Part shown: positions 15,600 through 22,424 of the stretch, in pieces
Position numbering within the stretch: the first letter of the stretch is position 1
Layout of the letters: every line of letters begins with the position of its first letter
NCBI GenBank assembly: GCA_041678685.1
Contig: JBAYNV010000017.1
Location: 1-23,821 of the forward strand
Length of the DNA stretch: 23,821 bases
From: DUPQ01 sp041678685
Lineage (GTDB): Bacteria; Bacillota; Clostridia; DUPQ01
Direction: 5' to 3'
Position numbers and translations under genes: made by a program
The notes under the pieces: generated by a model
What the model saw: the letters and a program-made list of their open reading frames with translations, nothing else
Database searches by the model: none
What the model was told of the DNA's origin: nothing

Positions 15600-17963
15600 C
15601 TATATTCTTGTTGAATCCGGATCGAGCCTGCGTATGATATCATTCTGTATTGCAGGCGAAAGATCAAGGAAGTTCACAAATGTCCCATGTATCCTCATGA
15701 TGTACACGCCGCTTGGTGCGTACTTCTTTGGATCTGCAAGGACTTTTCTAAGCGTTTCCGCGGTTGTTACATTGACATAGAGGTAGAACGGTGACAGATT
15801 CATATTGGCTTCATTGAAGAAAAGCTGGTTTAAAACTCTGTCCCTGAACTGTATACCTTTTTCAGCATGATCTTTCCCTGTAAAATACTTGGGATCTATT
15901 CCAAAGTGCGAAGCATAACCTCCGTTGAAGTCAAGGAATGGAAGATTCATGCATGACAGGATCCGAAATCCCAGACCTGAATTTGCATCTCCTGCAAATG
16001 GATCGACTCCATAACCCAGCATGTCCCTTGAACGTCTTCCGTCAGGCGTGGCTCCTACCCAATAACCGTACAGAAGGTGAGTGGACGGGCTGCTCCAGTC
16101 TGCTCTGAAATGATTTCCAAGATAGTTATTTTGTGATTTTACTATATCCGATACTGTTACCGCTATTTCCTTTGCTTCGTTGTCAGCAGCAGGGGTATTA
16201 TTTCCGTATTTAGGTGCTTTCCTCACAAACGAGAGAAGTTCCTCATCGCTTTCAAAGTTATTTTTTAATGCATTGAAAAGCCTGTCAGGATAATTGGGAT
16301 ATGCTTTGTTATATTCGTCGATAGCCATGAAAGAATCAGCGATCACAGACAAACCATGTATCAGGCATCCGCTTGCATTATACTTTGTTCCCTGATGATC
16401 CGTGTCACGCATATCGTAACCTGTTTCCATACCACCCATGAAAACGCTAAGGAAGGGGACCGGGAGTTCCGAGACTGCCTGCGATGCGCCGTTTGCGGCT
16501 TCTGCCATAAGATGCGTATAGTATTCTGTCTGTTTATAGAAATGTTTGCGGATGTTTTTTAGCAGGTCGGTTTTATCGATATCATTCGATTTGCCGAGTT
16601 TCTTTCCTGTTATGAGTGAATGGCCGTTATTCAGCGTGATCTCCAGTATCTTACCAAGATTCAGCCAGCTGTTGGTCGTATTCCCGTTATCTTTTCCCAT
16701 TATAAGAGGTTCCTGGCATCCTGCGACAGAGTAATCCTGCAGATCTTTTTCCTCTATTCCTGATTTCCTTAATATCGGGAATACGGATTCATCATTAAAA
16801 AGGGAAGGAGTAAGGCATCCGGGTGTAAAGAAAAATCTCCCCATTTCCCGGTAAAACTCTTCAGGTGTGTTTTTATGCAGTTTAACAGACAATATAGGTT
16901 GCGGGAAATTCATTGCATAGTATGCATCCATGATCGCATATGTCGATGTGCTTGTCAGATCCTCGCCATTTACGGTCTTTCCTCCTAACAGTACATTCTG
17001 CGATATTGCCCAGCTTCTGTCTCCGACATTGAAGAAAACAAGGAAGTGTTTGAAAAGACATGCTGCTTCATCCCTGTCAAGGTCTTTTCTGTAGGGTTCG
17101 AATATCCTGTCTGCATTTCCTACGGAAAAAGCAAACGGGTTAGGAGCCTGCTCAAGGCACATCACCTGCCATAACAGAAGATATGACTGGATAGCCTCAT
17201 ATAAATTACGTGCTCCTTTTCTGGGAACATATCTTAAAGTGCTTTCAAGCAGGCCAAGTTCAGCTTTTCTGGTTTGATCCGCGGTCATGCTCTGTTCTTT
17301 TGCTATATCCGCATATCTTTCTGCCAGCCTTATTGCAGACTGCAGGACGATCTTCATTGATCTGTAATTGACCAGTTTATGTTCATCTTTTTCAAGAAAA
17401 ATGTTTTTGTCGAGTTTTTCTATCATATAGTCGAGTCCGTATTTCAATGCTGCTCTGAAATCAGGAATAACATGTCCGGTGACCTGTTCTATGAAGAAAA
17501 CGACTTCCGAGGTATATTGCGTATACTCATCATAAACACTGCTGAGTTTTTTGACAAAAGCGGAATCTTTCGTGAAATCTTTAACTCTTTTTATCCTCGC
17601 TGCGGAAAATTCCTCATTTGGCTGTATGTCGTTGAATATGGCCGTCGGGTCACAGTATCCAGAGAATGTCTCCACCTGGAATGCCGGGTTGATCAGAGCA
17701 TATGTCCTTGCAAAAGCATCACGCTGTGTACCTGCAAAAATATTATTCTCACTTATTGAAAGCGGAAGTTCCTCTATAATATATCCAAGCTCATGTGCTG
17801 CCCTTAATTCCTTTGGCAGATCCTTCAGTTCATCATTGTGGTCACATGCTATTTCTCTGGCAAGAAACCATCCGTCCAGCCTCTTAAGAGCTCTTTCTTC
17901 TTTGAATATAAGATCACATTTCCTGTTGATCACATCTTTTGAATATATATCATATATTTTCAT
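15600..17963 (-). CDS. Divergent glycyl radical enzyme (PFL/dehydratase superfamily)
   Basis: An oxygen-sensitive radical enzyme of 787 residues. Catalytic C416 and E418 lie in VAGCQEP, and the Cys-x-Glu pair marks the eliminase/dehydratase branch (pyruvate formate-lyase has Cys-Cys). H164 in GHVIPD matches the active-site His region of dehydratases. After the Cys the sequence reads MGKDNGNTTNSW, without the WHD pair of glycerol and choline enzymes. The glycyl site is G760 in RIHGTFVNF; the usual form is RVSGYSxxF, and the following LDLSPAIQNDII aligns without gaps to the family's tail. ATG 17963 is chosen because GGAGG lies at 17973-17969; an in-frame GTG at 17978 has no better site. Likely substrate: a phosphosugar or polyol, by context. 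Confidence 0.9.
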   Translation of the reverse strand: MKIYDIYSKDVINRKCDLIFKEERALKRLDGWFLAREIACDHNDELKDLPKELRAAHELGYIIEELPLSISENNIFAGTQRDAFARTYALINPAFQVETFSGYCDPTAIFNDIQPNEEFSAARIKRVKDFTKDSAFVKKLSSVYDEYTQYTSEVVFFIEQVTGHVIPDFRAALKYGLDYMIEKLDKNIFLEKDEHKLVNYRSMKIVLQSAIRLAERYADIAKEQSMTADQTRKAELGLLESTLRYVPRKGARNLYEAIQSYLLLWQVMCLEQAPNPFAFSVGNADRIFEPYRKDLDRDEAACLFKHFLVFFNVGDRSWAISQNVLLGGKTVNGEDLTSTSTYAIMDAYYAMNFPQPILSVKLHKNTPEEFYREMGRFFFTPGCLTPSLFNDESVFPILRKSGIEEKDLQDYSVAGCQEPLIMGKDNGNTTNSWLNLGKILEITLNNGHSLITGKKLGKSNDIDKTDLLKNIRKHFYKQTEYYTHLMAEAANGASQAVSELPVPFLSVFMGGMETGYDMRDTDHQGTKYNASGCLIHGLSVIADSFMAIDEYNKAYPNYPDRLFNALKNNFESDEELLSFVRKAPKYGNNTPAADNEAKEIAVTVSDIVKSQNNYLGNHFRADWSSPSTHLLYGYWVGATPDGRRSRDMLGYGVDPFAGDANSGLGFRILSCMNLPFLDFNGGYASHFGIDPKYFTGKDHAEKGIQFRDRVLNQLFFNEANMNLSPFYLYVNVTTAETLRKVLADPKKYAPSGVYIMRIHGTFVNFLDLSPAIQNDIIRRLDPDSTRI

Positions 17964-17978
17964 GCAAACCTCCGCCAC

Positions 17979-18839
17979 TCATGTATTTACTGTTTTTATA
18001 CCGTATTTCTTAAAAGTATCAATAAAATATTTCTTGGTATCGCTTTTTATGTATTCATTTCCGGTCATTGTATATGCTTTACCGCACTGAGACCATTTTG
18101 TTTTCCCATATTCATGGAAAGTCAGGAACTCTACTGTGATATTATCGGTCGTGAACCCGGAAATCGTCTTGGCGAAGTTTTTTGCATCATCTTCACTGCT
18201 GTTGAATCCGCCTACAAGAGGGATCCTTATGTGGACAGGGCATATATCAGAGCATTTCTTAAGGTTTTTTTTGATGATCGCATTTGAAATACCGGTCACA
18301 TGTCTGTGTTTCTCATCATCATAATGCTTGAAATCCGCCATAAGGTCATCTATATAGGGAAGCAGGGAAGTGAGTTCGGGATGAGAGCAATTGGTTTCTA
18401 TCGCTATGTTTATATCCTTTTCTTTCAATGCTTTGCAGACTTTGATCAGAGAAGGTAACTGTAGCGTAGGTTCGCCTCCTGTAAACGTTACTCCGCCGCC
18501 GTCGAAAAACATCGCTTTGCTGCGCATGACCTCGTCTGTCAGTTCCTCTAAAAAGTAAGATGTACAGGAAAGGCCGACACACAGATGGTCCATCTTCAGA
18601 CAATCCTTTTCACAACCGGTACATATTCTGCTGTCAAATACACCGTTTTCAACGGCTTTTCTCGGGCAGATATCTTCATTGAAACCCTCTTTGATCATTA
18701 CAGACCCCTTTATATCTATCCCTTCAGGATTTGCACACCATGGGCAGTGCATATTGCATCCCTGCAGATGATAAACCAGTCTGTTACCCGGACCGTCCTG
18801 AGAGTAATTGAAGCCTTTCTGAAAAATCTGCATCTCCAT
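17979..18839 (-). CDS. Glycyl radical enzyme activase (radical SAM)
   Basis: This protein installs the glycyl radical on the neighbouring enzyme using S-adenosylmethionine and a [4Fe-4S] cluster. The 286-residue sequence has the radical-SAM Cys triad C28-x3-C32-x2-C35 (GCNMHCPWC), GGEP at about 121-124, and the usual activase start FQKGFNYSQDGPGNR. The ferredoxin-like insert holds C58, C73, C76, C80, C87 and C92, six cysteines where the larger activases carry eight in two clusters, so one cluster may be incomplete. It starts four bases after the cysS stop, with its ribosome binding site (AAAGG) inside cysS, and ends 15 bases before the radical enzyme gene. The pairing is near certain. Confidence 0.94.
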   Translation of the reverse strand: MEMQIFQKGFNYSQDGPGNRLVYHLQGCNMHCPWCANPEGIDIKGSVMIKEGFNEDICPRKAVENGVFDSRICTGCEKDCLKMDHLCVGLSCTSYFLEELTDEVMRSKAMFFDGGGVTFTGGEPTLQLPSLIKVCKALKEKDINIAIETNCSHPELTSLLPYIDDLMADFKHYDDEKHRHVTGISNAIIKKNLKKCSDICPVHIRIPLVGGFNSSEDDAKNFAKTISGFTTDNITVEFLTFHEYGKTKWSQCGKAYTMTGNEYIKSDTKKYFIDTFKKYGIKTVNT

Positions 18840-18843
18840 CGTA

Positions 18844-20226
18844 TTATGCCTTTTTGATCTGCTGTCCCTGTGCGGTATCGCTTACAGCAAATCCCTTTTC
18901 CTTCAGAAGATCCCTCAGTTCATCGCATCTTTTCCAGTCTTTATTCTTTCTGGCAATGATCCTTTCTTCGCCTATAACCTTGATGTCTTCAGGTAATTCT
19001 GCTGTTATTCCGATCCTTTTTCTGTCTATATCGATACCAAGCACCTGATCGAATTTAACAAGCAGATCATATAGACGGACCGATTTTTTAGAATATCTGG
19101 CAGTATTCCATACTACACCCATTGCCTTAGGAATATTGAGATCATCTGATATGGCATCAGTAAATTCACTATCGAATCTGTTTACTTCCTCGTCGGTGAC
19201 AGGGTCATTCCCTTCCTTATGCGCTAAAGTAAGATCTACAAGCCTGATAAGGCTCTTATTTGCAGCATCGATGCCATCCCATGTGAAATTGAGTTTAGAG
19301 CGGTAATGGCCGTCAAGACACATATATCTGAATGCAAGAGGATCATAACCCTTATCAGTAAGATCGGAAACTAAATAGGCAGTACCGATGCTTTTTGACA
19401 TCTTGCCGTTATTGACCTGCAGGAATTCGCAATGCATCCAGCATTTCACAGCTTTTTTACCAAGAAATGCATCCGACTGTGCGATCTCGTTTTCGTGATG
19501 TATCGGTATATGGTCAACTCCTCCGGTGTGGATATCGAACTGGTCTCCAAGATACTTTCTGCTCATTGCGGAGCATTCTATATGCCATCCGGGATATCCC
19601 ATGCCCCATCTGCTTTCCCACTGCATTATATGTTCTTTCGGAGCTTTTTTCCAAAGGGCGAAATCCGCAGGGTGGCGTTTCTCATCATTTACAGCCACTC
19701 TTGCTCCTGCTATCTGTCCTTCAAGGTCCAGCCCGGACAATTGCCCGTATCCTGGGAATTTCATGATATCGAAATATATACCATCACTTGTCTCATATGC
19801 ATAACCGTCATCATAAAGCTTATAAACTATCTCAAGCATTTCATTTATATGGTCTGAAGCATTGCATACGACATCCGGTCTGTTTATATTCAGTTTTTTA
19901 AAATCACTGAAGAATGCATCAGTATAGAATGCGGCTATCTCCCACGGGGTTTTCCCTGTGCTTTTTGCAGTCTTCATCATCTTGTCATCGCCTTCGTCGG
20001 CATCTGATACAAGATGGCCAACGTCAGTTATGTTCATTACATTCTTTACCCGAAAACCGTGGTATTCTAATGTTCTCTTGAGAAGATCCATGAATATATA
20101 TGCTTTCATGTTCCCTATATGCGAATAACCGTAAACAGTCGGCCCGCAGGTGTATATCCTTACGGTCTTGCCGTCCATCGGTATCAGTTCTTCCTTTTGT
20201 TTTGTAAGCGTGTTATATATTTTCAT
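18844..20226 (-). CDS. cysS: Cysteinyl-tRNA synthetase
   Basis: CysS charges tRNA-Cys. The 460-residue length is normal. The class I motifs are HIGN at 36-39 and KMSKS in NGKMSKSIGT; the zinc-site residues C27 (YTCGPT), the Cys in WHIECSAM and the His pair in HIPIHHENE are present. I chose ATG 20226 because AAGG lies about seven bases upstream; an in-frame ATG at 20247 would add seven residues (MHILRKK) and lies closer to the promoter. The leader is too short for a T-box. It is the first gene of the run that continues into the activase, so an essential gene heads the operon. Confidence 0.95.
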   Translation of the reverse strand: MKIYNTLTKQKEELIPMDGKTVRIYTCGPTVYGYSHIGNMKAYIFMDLLKRTLEYHGFRVKNVMNITDVGHLVSDADEGDDKMMKTAKSTGKTPWEIAAFYTDAFFSDFKKLNINRPDVVCNASDHINEMLEIVYKLYDDGYAYETSDGIYFDIMKFPGYGQLSGLDLEGQIAGARVAVNDEKRHPADFALWKKAPKEHIMQWESRWGMGYPGWHIECSAMSRKYLGDQFDIHTGGVDHIPIHHENEIAQSDAFLGKKAVKCWMHCEFLQVNNGKMSKSIGTAYLVSDLTDKGYDPLAFRYMCLDGHYRSKLNFTWDGIDAANKSLIRLVDLTLAHKEGNDPVTDEEVNRFDSEFTDAISDDLNIPKAMGVVWNTARYSKKSVRLYDLLVKFDQVLGIDIDRKRIGITAELPEDIKVIGEERIIARKNKDWKRCDELRDLLKEKGFAVSDTAQGQQIKKA

Positions 20227-20261
20227 CTTTTTCCTTAATATATGCATAAATTATTTAGTAC

Positions 20262-20267
20262 ATTATA
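20262..20267 (-). promoter_or_regulatory. -10 box upstream of cysS
   Basis: TATAAT on the minus strand, about 36 bases before the cysS start; the -35 position is poorly matched. It is the only good promoter element seen upstream of the cysS/activase/GRE run. Confidence 0.4.
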
Positions 20268-20305
20268 TCTTAAAGACAATAAATAATCTATATGGAATAA
20301 CAGCA

Positions 20306-21271
20306 TCATATCTCATCGTTACAGTCAGATTTACGTGCTTTTTTAAACATTTCCTTATCTTTTTTCGTATACATCCTGCTTATGAGGCCGGAAGCGGTGC
20401 AAAGCTCCAGAGTGATCTTCCCTGGTTCAATATGCGGATGTCTTCGGATCCTGCTGACAGCCTTTGAGCATTGCGCTTTTGTAAAAGCCATGTATGTGAA
20501 TTTTTCATCCTCATAAGGAGCATCTCCGCTTTTTAAAAGCCTGTGCAGCTTTGTCCTTGCGATACGGCATGTGAAATGACACCAGTCAGGAGACTCGACA
20601 TGGCATAGTCCCTCATGTGTGCAGGGTGCCAGTAAATGAGCTCCCTGACCAAGAAGGTGAGTCCGTATGTCACGCATTTCATCGAACACTGAAGGTGTCC
20701 CGGGTTCAACTATCAGTAACATTTTATCGGTGCATTTCCATATCTTATCAACAACCGACATCCTTGTATCGGAAGATAACTCGTTAAGGACATAAGAGCA
20801 AATGACCAGGTCCGCAGAATGCTGCATATCATCTTTGGTAATATCGGCATTGATCCATTCTGTATTTATGAAGTTATCACAACCATCCATCATCTTCTTG
20901 CCAAGCTTGCTCATCGCATTTTCCCGTTCAAGACAGGTGGTAAGGGATAATGAAAGCAATTGATCGCAGGCCCATGTTCCCGCACCTGTCCCCGCTCCGA
21001 CATCGAGAAGAGTTTTAAACTCATCTTTACCTATATGCATCAAAGAAGACGAAAGTGCCGTATATACCGCACCGTATGTCGCAGGCATCCTGACAACGGA
21101 ATAAGCGGCCGCTTGCGAATCCTTCGTCAGAAGTCTGTTCCCTTTGCCGCTTTCATTACGGTAACGTTCAGAAAGATCCGATGCATCGGATATGAGCAAG
21201 GATAGTTTGATCCCCGATGTTTGCTGCTCCAGTGCTACCTGTAAGTCATATGGAAGTTCTATGTAGGTCAC
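20306..21271 (-). CDS. Rsm22-type small ribosomal subunit methyltransferase-like protein
   Basis: A class I SAM-methyltransferase-fold protein of the Rsm22/METTL17 family, linked to small-ribosomal-subunit assembly. The SAM loop is LLDVGAGTGAGTW at about 88-100. C217, C223 and C231 (APCTHEGLC...DWCHF) and C291 fit the four-Cys iron-sulfur site described for METTL17 homologues. The coordinates use the GTG at 21271, but that GTG lies inside the AGGAGGTGA ribosome binding site (21276-21268). Homologues, as I recall, begin near the ELP block, and the codon eight bases after AGGAGG is an ATA at 21262, so AUA may be the real start (318 residues). The gene ends 80 bases before the cysS start. Confidence 0.87.
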   Translation of the reverse strand: MTYIELPYDLQVALEQQTSGIKLSLLISDASDLSERYRNESGKGNRLLTKDSQAAAYSVVRMPATYGAVYTALSSSLMHIGKDEFKTLLDVGAGTGAGTWACDQLLSLSLTTCLERENAMSKLGKKMMDGCDNFINTEWINADITKDDMQHSADLVICSYVLNELSSDTRMSVVDKIWKCTDKMLLIVEPGTPSVFDEMRDIRTHLLGQGAHLLAPCTHEGLCHVESPDWCHFTCRIARTKLHRLLKSGDAPYEDEKFTYMAFTKAQCSKAVSRIRRHPHIEPGKITLELCTASGLISRMYTKKDKEMFKKARKSDCNDEI

Positions 21272-21313
21272 CTCCTGATCTTATCGCTTGATCATTCTTT
21301 TATATATGTCAGT

Positions 21314-21343
21314 ATTTTAACACATTTAATGCATTATAAACAA
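21314..21343 (-). promoter_or_regulatory. Probable promoter of the rsm22-like gene
   Basis: On the minus strand, TTGTTT (21343-21338) and TAAAAT (21319-21314) are 18 bases apart. The -35 box touches the left copy of the 16-bp repeat, so the insert sits directly upstream of this promoter. Confidence 0.45.
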
Positions 21344-21358
21344 AAGCCACTATAAAAG
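21343..21358. repeat. 16-bp direct repeat, left copy
   Basis: AAAGCCACTATAAAAG, repeated exactly at 22379-22394. The two copies flank the foreign methyltransferase gene and the structured element. This copy is followed by GGAG instead of the TGGCTTT that completes the hairpin in the right copy. Confidence 0.85.
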
Positions 21359-21380
21359 GGAGTTTCCATAAAGAAGTATT

Positions 21381-21408
21381 AAAGGCTACGAAATTTTTCG
21401 TAGCCTTT
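21381..21408 (-). terminator. Hairpin terminator of the inserted methyltransferase gene
   Basis: A 13-bp perfect stem, AAAGGCTACGAAA with TTTCGTAGCCTTT, lies 26 bases after the stop of the minus-strand methyltransferase gene. The T-tract after the stem is short, so it may act in either direction. Confidence 0.65.
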
Positions 21409-21434
21409 CTTCGTATTATGCTTATACTGCTAAG

Positions 21435-22175
21435 TTAGATTTTTTCTAATTCAATAAAACAATTTTCGTTTTGCTTATCACCTTTATTAAACATTCTATC
21501 ACAATATTGCCCGACTATTTTAAATCCACAAACTTGGAAAGTATCAAAAATTTCTTCTCTGTCATAATATTGCAAGTTAACGAAATGTTCGATACAGTCA
21601 ATTTCTTCGTCTTTTTTTATAAATAAGTATTGATGAATGACTTGCTTTTTTGTGACTGCATTATAATATGAGTCTCCTTCTTTCCATGTTATGCAATCAT
21701 TTCTTGGAACTCTTGGGTCAAATCTTTTCATATGAGCAAAATGCGACTCTTTAAATGGATATACTAACTCAACACCTAACCCTCCGCCGCTCCGAAGATG
21801 GCCGTTAATATTTAATAGAGCCAGCTTTACATCTTCGATAGATGGTAATAGGTGAATGTCAGAACCATCAATGAAGCAGAAATCGTATTGTCTACAAAGT
21901 TTAAAATAACGAATATCCTCCTGAACGAAATTAAGATACTCAATATTTCCAAATCTTTTCTTTCCTTCTAAAATCATTTCTTCCGTATAATCCAAAGCTG
22001 TGACATTGAGTCCTTTGTATGCTAAATAAGCAGCGGATTTTCCAATCGCACACATCGGCGATAATATATTTTTCCCATACTTTTCGCTCATCGTAAACCA
22101 AAATTCTATGTCTTTGGAATTATCATATAAGTCCCAATCCCAATAAGCGGCATGCTTTGAGTAATTCGTTTCCAT
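21435..22175 (-). CDS. Class I SAM-dependent methyltransferase, probably acquired
   Basis: A 246-residue protein with a class I methyltransferase fold. The SAM loop is a variant, ILSPMCAIGKSAAYLA, followed by the acidic end of strand 2 in VTALDYTEEMI and FCFIDGSDIHLLPS; a LRSGGGLGVELVYPF strand follows. The target (small molecule, protein or RNA) cannot be read. The gene is richer in AT and prefers ATT, TTA and CGT where neighbours use ATA, CTT and AGG, a sign of recent transfer. GGAG lies seven bases before the ATG at 22175. It lies within an insert bounded by a 16-bp direct repeat, with its own promoter and terminator and no recombinase. Confidence 0.85.
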   Translation of the reverse strand: METNYSKHAAYWDWDLYDNSKDIEFWFTMSEKYGKNILSPMCAIGKSAAYLAYKGLNVTALDYTEEMILEGKKRFGNIEYLNFVQEDIRYFKLCRQYDFCFIDGSDIHLLPSIEDVKLALLNINGHLRSGGGLGVELVYPFKESHFAHMKRFDPRVPRNDCITWKEGDSYYNAVTKKQVIHQYLFIKKDEEIDCIEHFVNLQYYDREEIFDTFQVCGFKIVGQYCDRMFNKGDKQNENCFIELEKI

Positions 22176-22212
22176 ATTTCATCTCCATTAATATGAATTA
22201 TATTTTTTATTT

Positions 22213-22220
22213 ATTATACT
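22213..22220. promoter_or_regulatory. Overlapping divergent -10 boxes
   Basis: On the minus strand, TATAAT (22218-22213) would serve the methyltransferase gene. On the plus strand, TATACT (22215-22220) would start an RNA near 22227, exactly where the structured element begins. Both -35 regions are weak, so the two starts may compete. Confidence 0.45.
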
Positions 22221-22378
22221 ACAAATTAGCCGAAAAGAAAATCCACGACATGCATGTTTGCCTTGCAAAGCAAGCAAACTGTCATAGTGGGTAATACAGA
22301 TTGAATTCTGTCTTCGGCTGGTAAAAATAATCGTATGATTACTTCAAGGGGTAATTTGGGATTTAAAACTTCCTTATC

Positions 22379-22394
22379 AAAGCCACTATAAAAG
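22379..22394. repeat. 16-bp direct repeat, right copy
   Basis: Exact copy of 21343-21358. Here it forms the left arm and loop of a complete terminator hairpin. Confidence 0.85.
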
Positions 22395-22401
22395 TGGCTT
22401 T
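22379..22401. terminator. Terminator hairpin AAAGCCACT-ATAAA-AGTGGCTTT
   Basis: A perfect 9-bp stem with a five-base loop. On the plus strand it is followed by TGTTTATTTAT, a reasonable terminator tail for the structured RNA. On the minus strand it lies 24 bases after the M20 peptidase stop but now lacks a T-tail; the missing tail is at the left repeat copy (TTTTGTTTAT on the minus strand at 21345-21336). Confidence 0.75.
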
Positions 22402-22424
22402 GTTTATTTATGGGTGTGATGATT

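Larger units (their letters stand above)
22227..22405 (+). ncRNA. Candidate structured small RNA with a three-way junction
   Basis: Bases 22228-22319 fold as a closed three-way junction. P1 is AGCCGAA (22228-22234) with TTCGGCT (22313-22319). P2 is stacked helices CCAC/GTGG (22243-22246 with 22287-22290), GACA/TGTC (22247-22250 with 22280-22283), GTTTG/CAAAC (22256-22260 with 22275-22279) and CTTGC/GCAAG (22262-22266 with 22270-22274) with an AAA loop. P3 is ACAGA/TCTGT (22296-22300 with 22307-22311). A small hairpin ATTAC/GTAAT follows at 22338-22355. A plus-strand TATACT is placed to start at P1, and the terminator at 22379-22401 with a T-rich tail would end it. No known family is recognised. 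It could instead be a DNA recombination site. Confidence 0.45.

Noticed and set aside
17963..17978. GTG at 17978 as the start of the glycyl radical enzyme
   Set aside because: GGAGG at 17973-17969 lies inside the would-be coding region and is well placed for the ATG at 17963.
17551..18090. 179-codon plus-strand open frame across the GRE/activase junction
   Set aside because: It is antisense to two strongly supported genes, has no good start site and no recognisable domain.
20227..20305. T-box riboswitch upstream of cysS
   Set aside because: The gap is only about 80 bases, with no specifier stem, no T-box bulge sequence and no terminator/antiterminator pair.
22228..22319. Hammerhead ribozyme or integron attC site
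   Set aside because: The three-way junction lacks the CUGAUGA/GAAA hammerhead core, and no GTTRRRY/RYYYAAC pair typical of attC ends is seen.
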